Shown: positions 1 through 8,554, counted from the stretch's first letter. The stretch is DNA of 64,000 nt from Roseivivax isoporae LMG 25204 (GCF_000521865.1 NZ_JAME01000013.1:57308-121307), one strand, 5' to 3'. Numbers and translations: made by a program. Notes: a model not told the origin generated them from the sequence alone.

Positions 1-239
1 TCGGCGCCGTGTTCGGCCAGGACGGCGTCGATGTCGTCGTAGAAGGCCAGCCGGCAGAACTCCGGATCGGTCATGTCGCGGTGCGGGCGGTACCACGGCA
101 CGTCGCGCTCGAGGAAGGTGGCGCTGTGCCCCTCGGCGGCGAAGCCGCGCAGGAGCGCGCGGAACGTGGTCGCGTGGCCGTTGCCCCAGGACGATGACAG
201 CGAGAGGCCGAAGACGACGATGTTGAGACCGTCCCGCAT
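1..239 (-). CDS. CgeB-like glycosyltransferase, N-terminal part (runs off the left edge)
   Basis: Only the first 79 or so codons are present. The protein begins MRDGLNIVVFGLSLSSSWGN and continues with a GHATTFRALLR stretch, the N-terminal Rossmann signature of the CgeB/DUF3880 glycosyltransferase group that the next two genes upstream also show. Its ATG shares one base with the stop of the preceding gene (239-1327), so it is the last visible gene of a tightly packed minus-strand operon. Acceptor and donor sugar cannot be told from the sequence. Confidence 0.75.
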   Translation of the reverse strand, partial: MRDGLNIVVFGLSLSSSWGNGHATTFRALLRGFAAEGHSATFLERDVPWYRPHRDMTDPEFCRLAFYDDIDAVLAEHGA

Positions 240-1327
240 CACGCGCTCTCCGGCGTCAGCGCGCGGGCGTGCAGGATCGCGTGGACCTTGCGCGCCCGGT
301 CCGCATAGGTGTGATCGGCCAGCACCCGGCGATGCGCGGCCGCGCGCAGCCCGCTGTTCCTGTGGGTCGGGGTGTCGTCGAGGATGTCGCAGAGCGCGGC
401 GCCGTCTCCTGCCACCAGCACCTCGCGGCCGGGCTCGAAGAACATCTCGATGCCCTCCCACGCGTCGGTGACGAGGCAGCCGCCCGCGCCCGTCGCCTCG
501 AACACGCGGGTCGCGGGCGAGAAGCCGGTGCGCGCCATGTCCTCGCGCGCGATGTTCAGCACCATGCGCGGCGTGCCGTGAAAGGCGTTGTGGTCGGCCG
601 TCGGCACATGGCCGATCCAGCGGACATTGGGCGGCAGGTCGACATCCGCCCAGCCCGCGCCACCGAGCAGGAAGGTCAGCTCGGGCCGCCGGCGCGCGGG
701 CCCGAAGAAGAATTCCTCGACCCGCGCGTCGCGGTCGGGCAGCCGGTTGCCGAGAAAGGCGAGGTCGGCGGCGAAGCGCGGATCGGGCGGGACCGGGAAA
801 TGGGTGTCAGGATCGAGCGCGTTGTAGATCGGCACGCAGGCCGGCGCGCCCAGCCTCTCGTAGGCGGACACCACGGCGTCGCCGCCGCCATAGGTCAGCA
901 CGACGTCGAGCCCGGCCAGGAGCCGCGCGAGCGGCGCATCGGGCGTGCGGGCGAGATGCGCGAGCGTCGCGGGCGCGTCCACGTCCCAGAAGATGCGCAG
1001 CGCGCCCGGCCGGGCCGCGTCCATGACGAGGCGCAGCAGCCGGTCGTCCTCGTAGCCGGTGCCGCTCGCCTTCACGACGATGTCCGCCAGCGCCGCCTCG
1101 GCCGCCGCGGCGCGCTGGCCCTCGCGCGTCGCCTCGTAGACCACGACCCGGGCCCAGTCGGGTTCCTCCATGTCGCGGTGGCGGCTGCGGTCCATGGCGT
1201 CGGGCTCGTAGAACGTGATGTCGTAGCCGAGCTGCGCCAGCGCCCGCAGCAGGCCCCGGTAATAGGTCGCGGCGCCGTTCCAGTAGCTCGACAGCAGGCT
1301 CGATCCGTAGAAGGCCAGTCGGGTCAT
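239..1327 (-). CDS. CgeB-type glycosyltransferase (GT-B fold)
   Basis: A 362-residue protein that opens with a Rossmann strand (MTRLAFYGSSLLSSYWNGA). Its C-terminal half has the family's GFSPATRVFEATGAGG and WEGIEMFFEPGREVL segments, where CgeB-type enzymes bind the nucleotide-sugar donor. It should transfer a sugar in the cytoplasm, for a surface glycan or small glycoside. The ATG lies inside the stop of the upstream gene (ATGA overlap, 1324-1327), which suggests translational coupling. It is paralogous to both neighbours, so the operon carries three related glycosyltransferases. The donor is not predictable. Confidence 0.8.
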   Translation of the reverse strand: MTRLAFYGSSLLSSYWNGAATYYRGLLRALAQLGYDITFYEPDAMDRSRHRDMEEPDWARVVVYEATREGQRAAAAEAALADIVVKASGTGYEDDRLLRLVMDAARPGALRIFWDVDAPATLAHLARTPDAPLARLLAGLDVVLTYGGGDAVVSAYERLGAPACVPIYNALDPDTHFPVPPDPRFAADLAFLGNRLPDRDARVEEFFFGPARRRPELTFLLGGAGWADVDLPPNVRWIGHVPTADHNAFHGTPRMVLNIAREDMARTGFSPATRVFEATGAGGCLVTDAWEGIEMFFEPGREVLVAGDGAALCDILDDTPTHRNSGLRAAAHRRVLADHTYADRARKVHAILHARALTPESA

Positions 1328-2484
1328 GTGATGATCTCCCTGTTCTGCGGGGCGGCCGTTCCGAGGGCCGCGAGAATGTCGAACAGCTCCTCGACGCGGT
1401 GCCCGCAGGTGTGGCGCGCGCGGATGGTCTCGAGCCCGCGCGCGGCCTGCGCCTCGGCCGCCTCGGGATCGGACAGGAGCTCGCGCAGGTGCGCGCGCAT
1501 CGCCGCGCCATCGCCCGCACGGCGCATGTCGTCCTCGCGAAAGAGCCCCTCGGCGTCGTCCCAGGGCGCCGAGATCAGCGGAATGCCGCAGGCGAGCGCC
1601 TCGAACGGCCGGATCGTCGGGATCCCGGGCAGCGTCTCGACATAGGGCCGCCGCGGGATGTGCACGGTCACGCGGTGGGCCGCGAAGACCTCGGGCACCT
1701 GCACGTTCGGGACCCAGCCGCGATAGTCGATCCCGGCCAGGTCCAGCCTCTTGAGCGCGTGGTCGGGGTAGCGCACCCCGTGCACGGTGGCGTCGAGCGA
1801 CAGCATGGCGGCGGGCCGCACGAGGAATTCCTCGAGCTCCGCGCCGCGTTCGCCGTCGCCCCAGTTGCCGATCCAGACGAGGTCGCGGCGCGCCGCGGGC
1901 GCGGCCATCGGGCGGAAGACGCTCACGTCCGCCGCCTCGTGCCAGGTGAAGACCTGCCGTCCCCAGCCCGCGCGCAGGTATTCCTCGCGCAGTGCCGCCC
2001 CGAAGGCGAGCACGCCGTCGTAGCCGTCGAGGTCGAGGCCCGCGATGCCGGGCCGGTCGCTGACCGCGCGGTGATGCGTGTCGTGGAAGAGCAGCCGGAA
2101 CCGCGCGCCGCGGGCCCGCGCCCGCCCGAGGCGCGCGACGAGCGCGGGGTCGGTCCATTCGTGCACCACCACGACGTCCGCATCCTCGAGCGCCTCCTCG
2201 TGGTCGAAACGCGGGCCGTAGGTCTTCGTGCCCAGGTCGGGAAAGAGGATGCCGAATTCGTCGATGTGGTGGTCCCCGTGCGCCGCGACCAGGTTGCGCC
2301 GGCTCCAGCCGTCCGCGGGTTCGAGCGCACGGGCGTGATGGCCCCGCACCTCGAGCGCGCGCAGGATGCCGCGCAGGAAATGCGCGTTGCCGTGGTTCCA
2401 GTCCGAGACCAGCGAATGCGTGTAGAAGACGAAGCGCAGGGGCCGGTCCGGCCGTCCGGCGGGGCGGGGATCCTGCGGCGTCAT
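1324..2484 (-). CDS. CgeB-like glycosyltransferase
   Basis: A 386-residue protein starting MTPQDPRPAGRPDRPLRFVF. After a short proline-rich lead comes a Rossmann strand (FVFYTHSLVSDWNHGNAHFL), then WIGNWGDGERGAELEEFL, and a donor-site-like segment TIRPFEALACGIPLIS at about residues 290-305. This is the GT-B pattern of CgeB/DUF3880 proteins. Both ends overlap neighbours by 4 bp (ATGA), so expression is coupled to the epimerase genes upstream. The upstream NAD-dependent epimerases suggest that an unusual deoxysugar is made and attached by this gene set. Confidence 0.8.
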   Translation of the reverse strand: MTPQDPRPAGRPDRPLRFVFYTHSLVSDWNHGNAHFLRGILRALEVRGHHARALEPADGWSRRNLVAAHGDHHIDEFGILFPDLGTKTYGPRFDHEEALEDADVVVVHEWTDPALVARLGRARARGARFRLLFHDTHHRAVSDRPGIAGLDLDGYDGVLAFGAALREEYLRAGWGRQVFTWHEAADVSVFRPMAAPAARRDLVWIGNWGDGERGAELEEFLVRPAAMLSLDATVHGVRYPDHALKRLDLAGIDYRGWVPNVQVPEVFAAHRVTVHIPRRPYVETLPGIPTIRPFEALACGIPLISAPWDDAEGLFREDDMRRAGDGAAMRAHLRELLSDPEAAEAQAARGLETIRARHTCGHRVEELFDILAALGTAAPQNREIIT

Positions 2485-4322
2485 GCGGTCTTCCGTTCGA
2501 CGGCTGTCCCGCCGTCTGCCGTGCCGGTGAACCAGGCCGCGAGCCGGGCGAGGCCATCGCGCCAGCCGGTCGCGGCGGCCCATCCGGTGGCCGCCCCGAG
2601 CCGGGCGCAGTCCGACACGAACCAGGGCTGGTCGCCCGGCCGCCACGGCGCGTGGCGCACGTCGACCGTCCGGCCCGTGACCGCCTCGATCTCGCGCAGG
2701 AGCGCGAGCAGGCTCACGGCGTTTGCCGGACCGCCGCCCAGGTTGAACGCCTTCCCCGAGACCGCGTCGATCCGGTCGAGCACGCGGCGATAGGCATCGA
2801 CCGCATCGTCCACGTAGAGCACGTCGCGCACCTGCCGGCCCGACCCGAAGAGCGTGATCGGCCCGTTCTCGAGCGCGCGCAGCAGGAAATGCGCGACCCA
2901 GCCCTGGTCCTCGGTGCCGAACTGGTTCGGCCCGTAGACGCAGCTCATCCGCAGGACCGCCGTGCGCAGCCCGTAGCTGCGCGCGAAGTCCAGCACGTAC
3001 TGGTCGGCGACACCCTTCGAACATCCGTAGGGCGTGGCAAGCGACAGCTCCGCATCCTCGCCGATGCCGCGGCGGGCGAGATCCGCGTCGCGGGGTGCGC
3101 AGGCGTCGCCGTCCTCGGCCACCTCGACGGCCTCGAGCCGGCCGTAGACCTTGTTGGTGCTGGCGAAGACCAGCGGCACGCCGGGATTGTCCCGGCGCAT
3201 CGCCTCGAGCAGCAGCAGCGTGCCGCGCGCGTTCACGTCGAAATCGCGGATCGGCGCGGTCATGGACGTGGTCACCGCCGTCTGGCCCGCGAGGTGCACG
3301 ATCGCACCGGCATCGCGGACCGCCTCGGTCAGCGGCTGGCGGTCGAGCAGCGATTGCGGCACGACGTGCAGCCGGTCGCGGTGCCGCGCGGCGAGCCCGT
3401 CGAGGTTCCGCACGACGCCCGCCCGTTCGAGGTTGTCGTAGACCACGACGTCGTGGCCGTCCGACAGGAAGCTCTCGGCGAGGTTGCTGCCGATGAAGCC
3501 GCTGCCGCCGGTGACGAGCACCGGGCGCGCACGGCGGATCGTGCGCGGCGCGGCCATCTCCGACAGGCTGCGGACCCGCTCCGGCCCGCCCTCGGCGAGG
3601 AGCCGCGCGACGAGCGTGCGGTCGGGGTTGGCGTCGGCCCCGGCTTCCGCGGCGCCGCGCCAGTAGAGCCGGTCAGCACCGGCATCGCGCGCGGCGCAGA
3701 AATGGCGCAGACCGGACGCCGCGGTCGCCTCGCGCGGTGCCGCGGCATCGGTGATCCAGACGCCGGTTCCGGCCTTGAGCGCCGCGATCTCGACCCGGGC
3801 CTCGGCGACCCGCGCCAGCCAGTCGGGATCGGAGCGCCCCGGCGTCTCGAGCGCCACCGCGTCCACGCGCGCCAGCACACCGGCCGCCTGCAGGCGCCTC
3901 AGCCTGTCCGCCCGCGCGGTGCCGGGTCCGCCCAGCACCGGCGCGATGCCGATCGCGCGCATCCGGTCGGTCGCGGCGTCGAGCGCGGCCAGGAGACGCG
4001 AGTCGCCCGCGCCGTCCCAGCCGAGGCAGCGCAGCTCGATCCGCCGCACGGCGTCGCCGCAGAGCGCGATCAGGCGGTCGAGCGCGCGGGCACAGTCCAC
4101 GTCCGCGCAGGCATCGCCTGCGGCCGCGATGTCGAGCGCGGGCAGCACCTCGAAGCGGTCGGCCAGACGGGTCAGCGCGTCCCTGAGCCGCGTGCGGTCC
4201 CCGGGCTCCGCCAGGTCGGCGGCGGTCAGCGGGACGCGGAATGCGGTCGCGCCGGTGGCGGCGATCGCCGCGTCGGAGACGTCGCAGACCCGCGCCGCCG
4301 GACAGGAGAGGCCGAAGATCAT
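2481..4322 (-). CDS. Fusion of a TIM-barrel-like domain with a CDP-paratose 2-epimerase-like SDR
   Basis: A 613-residue two-part protein. The C-terminal part (from about residue 283) is an extended SDR epimerase: NAD-binding VLVTGGSGFIGSNLAE, the ASTNKVYGR segment typical of CDP-paratose/tyvelose 2-epimerases, and the catalytic YGCSK (Tyr-x3-Lys). The first 270 or so residues are Ala/Arg-rich with alternating strand-helix segments and look like a TIM barrel of the sugar isomerase or glycosidase type. That assignment is inference because I see no catalytic signature. The gene is flanked by 4-bp ATGA overlaps. The reaction is probably epimerisation of an NDP-sugar; the role of the N-terminal domain is unknown. 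Confidence 0.7.
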   Translation of the reverse strand: MIFGLSCPAARVCDVSDAAIAATGATAFRVPLTAADLAEPGDRTRLRDALTRLADRFEVLPALDIAAAGDACADVDCARALDRLIALCGDAVRRIELRCLGWDGAGDSRLLAALDAATDRMRAIGIAPVLGGPGTARADRLRRLQAAGVLARVDAVALETPGRSDPDWLARVAEARVEIAALKAGTGVWITDAAAPREATAASGLRHFCAARDAGADRLYWRGAAEAGADANPDRTLVARLLAEGGPERVRSLSEMAAPRTIRRARPVLVTGGSGFIGSNLAESFLSDGHDVVVYDNLERAGVVRNLDGLAARHRDRLHVVPQSLLDRQPLTEAVRDAGAIVHLAGQTAVTTSMTAPIRDFDVNARGTLLLLEAMRRDNPGVPLVFASTNKVYGRLEAVEVAEDGDACAPRDADLARRGIGEDAELSLATPYGCSKGVADQYVLDFARSYGLRTAVLRMSCVYGPNQFGTEDQGWVAHFLLRALENGPITLFGSGRQVRDVLYVDDAVDAYRRVLDRIDAVSGKAFNLGGGPANAVSLLALLREIEAVTGRTVDVRHAPWRPGDQPWFVSDCARLGAATGWAAATGWRDGLARLAAWFTGTADGGTAVERKTA

Positions 4323-5422
4323 GCCATCAGCCCCCGTGCCTCGAGTTCCGCGCGCATCTGCGCCCCGCGGTCCTCGGCACCCGCTGACGCCACCCAGGCG
4401 GCGAAAGGGACGAGCGAGTCCTCGAGCCGGTGGCGCGGCACGAAGCCGAGCTGCGCCCGGGCCCGGCTGATGTCGGCAAAGCAGTTGCGGATGTCGCCCT
4501 TGCGGACCTTGCCGAGGATCTCGGGCGTGATGTCCGGCCGGTTCATCGCGGCCGCCAGCCGGCGCGCCACCTCGGAGATGCCGTAGGCCTCGCCCGAACC
4601 CACGTTGAACACCCGCCCCGCGGCATCGCCGCTCTGAAGCGCCAGGCGGAAGGCGCGGGCCACGTCCTCCACGTGCACGAAGTCGCGGCGCTGCTCGCCA
4701 TCCTCGAAGATCGTCGGGCGCTGGCCGTTGGCGATGCGCGCGGCAAAGTTCGCGAGCACGCCGGTATAGGGGTTCGACAGCGCCTGCCCGGCGCCGAAGA
4801 CGTTGAAGAGGCGCAGCGCCACCGCGTCGACGCCGTAGGTCTCGCCGAAGATCAGCACCGCGCGTTCCTGCGTGAACTTCGTCAGCGCGTAGATCGAGGC
4901 GAGGTCGACGGGCTTCGTCTCGTCGGTCGGGACCGGCTGCAGCGCGACGCCGTCCCGGTGGGGCTCCCACCGGCCAAGCGCCGCGTCCTCGGGCCGGCGG
5001 CGCGCATCTGGCACGGGCGTGCCGTCCTTGGCGACATAAAGCCCCTCTCCGTAGACGCTCATCGAGGAGGCGAGCACGATGCGGCCGATCTCGTGGCGCG
5101 CGGCCGCCTCGAGCAGGACCGCGGTGCCGAGGTCGTTCACGCCCACGTAGCGGGCGATCTCGTACATCGACTGCCCGACGCCCACCTCGGCGGCGAGGTG
5201 CACGATCCGGTCGACCCCCGGCAGCGCCGAGTCGAGCGCGTCTGCATCTCGGACGTCGCCGCGGATCACCCGCGCGCCCTCGGGACTCTCGGCCCCGGAG
5301 CCGCCATGGACCTGGTCGATCAGGGCGTCGTAGAGGACCACGTCGTCGCCCGCCGCCAGGAGCTCGCGGGCGACGTGCCGCCCGATGAAGCCGCATCCTC
5401 CGGTGATCAAAGTGGTCGGCAT
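4319..5422 (-). CDS. NAD-dependent epimerase, dTDP-L-rhamnose 4-epimerase-like
   Basis: A 367-residue extended SDR starting MPTTLITGGCGFIGRHVARE (NAD-binding GxxGxxG). Family features are HLAAEVGVGQSMYEIARYVG, ASSMSVYGEG, catalytic YALTK (Tyr-x3-Lys), FNVFGAGQALSNPYTGV and FEDGEQRRDFVHVEDVARA. The start at 5422 has an AAGGGGG Shine-Dalgarno at good spacing; another ATG lies 15 bp upstream with a poorer one. It is the first gene of the minus-strand glycosylation operon and lies about 40 bp downstream of a perfect EcfG promoter (5462-5486). The substrate is probably a dTDP-6-deoxyhexose, but related enzymes vary. Confidence 0.8.
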   Translation of the reverse strand: MPTTLITGGCGFIGRHVARELLAAGDDVVLYDALIDQVHGGSGAESPEGARVIRGDVRDADALDSALPGVDRIVHLAAEVGVGQSMYEIARYVGVNDLGTAVLLEAAARHEIGRIVLASSMSVYGEGLYVAKDGTPVPDARRRPEDAALGRWEPHRDGVALQPVPTDETKPVDLASIYALTKFTQERAVLIFGETYGVDAVALRLFNVFGAGQALSNPYTGVLANFAARIANGQRPTIFEDGEQRRDFVHVEDVARAFRLALQSGDAAGRVFNVGSGEAYGISEVARRLAAAMNRPDITPEILGKVRKGDIRNCFADISRARAQLGFVPRHRLEDSLVPFAAWVASAGAEDRGAQMRAELEARGLMA

Positions 5423-5461
5423 TGCGCCCCCTTGCATGTCCTTGGTCAGGTGAGCGCCCAG

Positions 5462-5486
5462 AACAGCATCTTCACGCTTATGTTCC
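5462..5486 (-). promoter_or_regulatory. EcfG (general stress) promoter of the epimerase/glycosyltransferase operon
   Basis: On the minus strand GGAAC (5486-5482) is followed after exactly 17 bases by GTT (5464-5462). This is the -35/-10 pattern of alphaproteobacterial EcfG promoters. It sits 40 bp before the epimerase ATG at 5422 and is back to back with the plus-strand promoter at 5523. Confidence 0.8.
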
Positions 5487-5522
5487 AGCTGCTGCCGCTC
5501 GCCCGCGGAACCCCGCCCGCCG

Positions 5523-5547
5523 GGAACATCTTCCGGAAGATCCTGTT
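5523..5547 (+). promoter_or_regulatory. EcfG promoter of the ADH/oxidoreductase pair
   Basis: GGAAC at 5523-5527, spacer of 17, GTT at 5545-5547. It lies 57 bp upstream of the ATG at 5604. Together with the site at 5462 it makes this gap a divergent pair of stress promoters. Confidence 0.8.
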
Positions 5548-5603
5548 CTCACGCCCCGAAGCACGGGCGTCCCCGCCCGAGAGATTTCCGACGGAGTGAC
5601 GCG

Positions 5604-6620
5604 ATGAACGATCCCGGCCCGGCCCTTCTCGGGGGCGACAGACATCCCGCGGCGGAGGGAACCCCACGAGCGGCCCGCCTCCTCGCACCCGGCCAGATCG
5701 GGATCGGCCCGATCGAGATTCGCGCGCCCGACCGGGGCGAGGTGCGCATCCGGCTCGAGGGCACGGGGGTCTGCGCCTCGAATCTCGGGCCATGGGCAGG
5801 CGGACCCGGCACCGGCTTTCCGACCGATCCGGGCGCGCCCGGCCACGAGGGCTGGGGCGTCGTCGAGGCGGTCGGCGCGGACGTCGACACCCTGCGCACG
5901 GGCCAGCGTGTCGCGTTCCTGGGCGGGGCGAGCTATGCCACGCACGAGACAGTGCCGGCCGGCAACGCCGTGGTCCTGCCGCCCGAACTCGACGGCCAGC
6001 CCTTCCCGGGAGAGCCCATCGGCTGCGCCATGAACATCTTCCGCCGCAGCCGGATCGCCGCCGGCGACGACGTGGCGATCGTCGGCATCGGGTTCCTAGG
6101 TGCGCTCCTGACCCGGCTCGCCAGCGCGGCGGGGGCGCGCGTGACCGCGATCTCGCGCCGGCAATCCTCGCTGGAGCTTGCCCGCGAGATGGGCGCGGCC
6201 GAGGCCCTGCCCCTCGGCGACGCGCGGGACATCGTGGGGCACGTGAGTGACCGCACGCGCGGCCGGCTTTGCGACGTGGCGATCGAGGCGGTGGGGGCAC
6301 AGGCGCCGCTCGACCTCGCCGCCGACCTCGTGCGCGAGGGCGGGCGGCTCGTCATCGCGGGCTACCACCAGGACGGGCCGCGCCAGGTGAACATGCAGCT
6401 CTGGAACTGGCGCGGCTTCGACGCGATCAATGCGCACGAACGCGACCTGTCGGTGCAGCTCGACGGGATCCGCCGCGGCATCGCGGCGACGCTCGAGGGG
6501 CGCATCGATCCGGGGCGGCTCCTGACCCACACCTACCCGCTCGAGGATCTGGACCGCGCGCTCAACGACACCCGCGACAAGCCCGGCGCCTTCGTCAAGG
6601 CGGTGATCGCGTGCCGCTGA
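5604..6620 (+). CDS. MDR-family (zinc-type) alcohol/polyol dehydrogenase
   Basis: A 338-residue medium-chain dehydrogenase/reductase. It has the catalytic-domain Cys (GVCASNLGPW), the GHEGWGVVEAVGADVDTL segment and a Rossmann dinucleotide site (VAIVGIGFLGALLTRLA) near residue 155. The four-Cys structural zinc lobe of classical ADHs is absent, as in shorter MDR members. It overlaps the next gene, a Gfo/Idh/MocA oxidoreductase, by 10 bp, so the two probably act on the same sugar or polyol. It is expressed from the EcfG promoter at 5523. Substrate unknown. Confidence 0.8.
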   Translation: MNDPGPALLGGDRHPAAEGTPRAARLLAPGQIGIGPIEIRAPDRGEVRIRLEGTGVCASNLGPWAGGPGTGFPTDPGAPGHEGWGVVEAVGADVDTLRTGQRVAFLGGASYATHETVPAGNAVVLPPELDGQPFPGEPIGCAMNIFRRSRIAAGDDVAIVGIGFLGALLTRLASAAGARVTAISRRQSSLELAREMGAAEALPLGDARDIVGHVSDRTRGRLCDVAIEAVGAQAPLDLAADLVREGGRLVIAGYHQDGPRQVNMQLWNWRGFDAINAHERDLSVQLDGIRRGIAATLEGRIDPGRLLTHTYPLEDLDRALNDTRDKPGAFVKAVIACR

Positions 6621-7612
6621 GCCCGCCGCGGCCGCGGCTCGGCTTCGCCGGGCTTGGCTGGATCGGGCGCATGCGGCTTGCCGCGCTGGCCGAAACGGAC
6701 GCGGCCGAGATCGCCGCGCTCTGCGAGCCCGACCCGGAAAGCCGTGCCGCCGCGGCAGCGATCGCGCCCGGGGCGGCCACGTGCGCAACGCTCGAGGAGA
6801 TGGCGGCAGGCGATCTCGACGGCATCGTGATCGCGACCCCCTCGGCCCTGCATGCCGCGCAGTCGATCGCGGTGCTCGAGGCCGGCAAGGCGGTGTTCTG
6901 CCAGAAGCCGCTCGCGCGTGACGCGGCCGAGACCAGCCGCGTGATCGACGCCGCGCGCCGCGCCGACAGGTGCATCGGCGTCGATTTCAGCTACCGGTAC
7001 GCGGCGGCCTTCGGCGCGGTCAGGACGCTTGTGTCCGAGGGTGCGCTCGGCCGCGTCCACGCGGTCGACCTGACCTTCCACAATGCCTATGGCCCCGACA
7101 AGGCGTGGTACCGGCAGGCCGAGCTTGCGGGCGGCGGCTGCCTCATGGACCTCGGCACGCATCTCGTCGATTACGGGCTTACGCTTCTCGGGGACGCGCC
7201 GCTGCGCTGCCGCGCGGCGCACCTGTCTGCCGGGGGACGGAAGGCCGCACCGGGCGCGGTCGAGGATTTCGCGGCAGCGATGCTGGCGACCGACGACGAC
7301 CGGCTGGTGCGGCTCGCCTGTTCGTGGACCCTGCCGGCGGGCCGCGAGGCGGTCATCGCGGCGGAGGTCTACGGCGACCGGGGCGGCGCGGCGCTGCGCA
7401 ATGTCGAGGGCTCATTCTTCGACTTCGTCGCCGACCGCTTCGACGGCACCCGGTCCGAACGGATCGCCGAGCCCCCCGATCCGTGGGGCGGGCGGGCCCT
7501 CGCCGCCTGGGCGCGGGTGGTGGGACGCGACCCGCGTTTCGACCCGGCCGCGTGCCATGCCGTGCAGGTGGCCGAAACGCTCGACGCGATCTACGCCGCG
7601 GCGTCAGCCTAG
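6611..7612 (+). CDS. Gfo/Idh/MocA family oxidoreductase
   Basis: A 333-residue NAD(P)-dependent sugar oxidoreductase. I chose the GTG at 6611 because the Rossmann strand LGFAGLGWIGRMRLAAL follows within ten residues; this start lies inside the end of the preceding ADH gene. The family's CQKPLA motif (catalytic Lys, EKP-like) is near residue 99 and GGGCLMDLGTHLVDYG near residue 175. Substrates in this family range over inositols and NDP-sugars. The pairing with an MDR dehydrogenase and the nearby nucleotide-sugar operon suggests cyclitol or sugar modification. The stop overlaps the convergent sulfotransferase-like gene by 9 bp. Confidence 0.85.
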   Translation: MPLSPPRPRLGFAGLGWIGRMRLAALAETDAAEIAALCEPDPESRAAAAAIAPGAATCATLEEMAAGDLDGIVIATPSALHAAQSIAVLEAGKAVFCQKPLARDAAETSRVIDAARRADRCIGVDFSYRYAAAFGAVRTLVSEGALGRVHAVDLTFHNAYGPDKAWYRQAELAGGGCLMDLGTHLVDYGLTLLGDAPLRCRAAHLSAGGRKAAPGAVEDFAAAMLATDDDRLVRLACSWTLPAGREAVIAAEVYGDRGGAALRNVEGSFFDFVADRFDGTRSERIAEPPDPWGGRALAAWARVVGRDPRFDPAACHAVQVAETLDAIYAAASA

Positions 7613-8380
7613 CGCCGCGCGGTCCGGCGCCTGCCACGGGGCCGGGCCGAACAGGTCCTCCGACAGCGTGCACATCTCGTCGTCGATGAGCGCCGCCCAT
7701 TCGGAATCGTCCGCATAGGCCCGCCAGCGGTCGCCGGTCGGCATCTGACCCGCCCGCCCGTCGTAGAGGAGGCCGTCGAAGGAGCTGCCGCCCGCGGTCG
7801 CCGCGACCTCGTCGAGCCCGGCATCGCAGGGCGAGAGCCCGAGCGCGCGGGCAAGTGCCGCCCGGTACGCCGGTTCGCGGCACCAGCGGTTGTAGAGCAC
7901 GACCACGAGGTCCGGCACCTTGCGCCCGCGCCCGAGTGCCGCGCGCGCGTGCTGCTTCCACATGCGGCGGCTGACATGCGGGGACAGCGCCGCGCCCATG
8001 CGCAGCCGGCTGGCGAACAGGTTGAACGGGTCGCGAAGCACGAGCAGCCGGACCCGCCGCCGCGAGGGCCCGAGCCAGGCGTCGTGGTGCCGCTCGAGCT
8101 TGTCGCTGAAGGCATGCGCGAGCCAGCTGTCCTCGTAGCTGTGGTAGAGCAGGCGCCGCGACCGCGACCGGTGCGCGAGGTCCGCGCGGCCGGCGGCATC
8201 GACCGCCCGCCAGACCGGTCCCCCGGTCATCAGCGGACGCGCCGACAGGAACGGGTCGGTCTTGCCCTCGGCGCAGTTCAGGAGAAGCTTCGGCGCTTCG
8301 GCCTGCCGGAAAATCCAGTTCGCGATGGCGTGGTTCCCGCTCCGCGACATGCCAAGCGCCTGGATCTCGAGCTCGTTCAT
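7604..8380 (-). CDS. Sulfotransferase-like protein
   Basis: A 258-residue protein with a P-loop-like N-terminus (GMSRSGNHAIANWIF, residues 9-23), where sulfotransferases bind the 5'-phosphosulfate of PAPS. An LLVLRDPFNLFASRLR stretch resembles the 3'-phosphate-binding RDP..S segment. It should transfer sulfate to a carbohydrate or other acceptor, but the family is divergent and the acceptor unknown. It is a single gene read away from the antiporter gene, with a symmetric EcfG promoter 120 bp before its ATG. Confidence 0.65.
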   Translation of the reverse strand: MNELEIQALGMSRSGNHAIANWIFRQAEAPKLLLNCAEGKTDPFLSARPLMTGGPVWRAVDAAGRADLAHRSRSRRLLYHSYEDSWLAHAFSDKLERHHDAWLGPSRRRVRLLVLRDPFNLFASRLRMGAALSPHVSRRMWKQHARAALGRGRKVPDLVVVLYNRWCREPAYRAALARALGLSPCDAGLDEVAATAGGSSFDGLLYDGRAGQMPTGDRWRAYADDSEWAALIDDEMCTLSEDLFGPAPWQAPDRAALG

Positions 8381-8435
8381 GCAGTCCTCCGCTGTCAGGT
8401 CCGGCGCGCGGGCAGCCGTCCCGCACGCCCGCGGG

Positions 8436-8460
8436 GGAACATCCCGGCCCGGGATTTGTT
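8436..8460 (+). promoter_or_regulatory. EcfG promoter, upstream copy before the antiporter gene
   Basis: GGAAC at 8436-8440, spacer of 17, GTT at 8458-8460. This is the first of two tandem stress promoters facing the antiporter ATG at 8555. Confidence 0.75.
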
Positions 8461-8499
8461 CGCGCCCGCCCCGCGGACGGGGCGCGCGCAGGCGGTCGG

Positions 8500-8526
8500 G
8501 GAACATGCCGGGCCGCGCGCTGTTCC
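8500..8526. promoter_or_regulatory. Symmetric EcfG promoter reading both ways
   Basis: GGAAC (8500-8504), 17 bases, then GTTCC (8522-8526). Because the two ends are reverse complements, the same 27 bp supplies -35 and -10 elements in both directions: plus toward the antiporter (ATG 8555) and minus toward the sulfotransferase-like gene (ATG 8380). Confidence 0.75.
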
Positions 8527-8554
8527 GGCCGGCGACAGCCACCGGAGCTCGCCC

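Noticed and set aside
161..182. GGAAC at 161 with a GTT downstream
   Set aside because: It lies inside a coding sequence and the spacing is 14, not 17.
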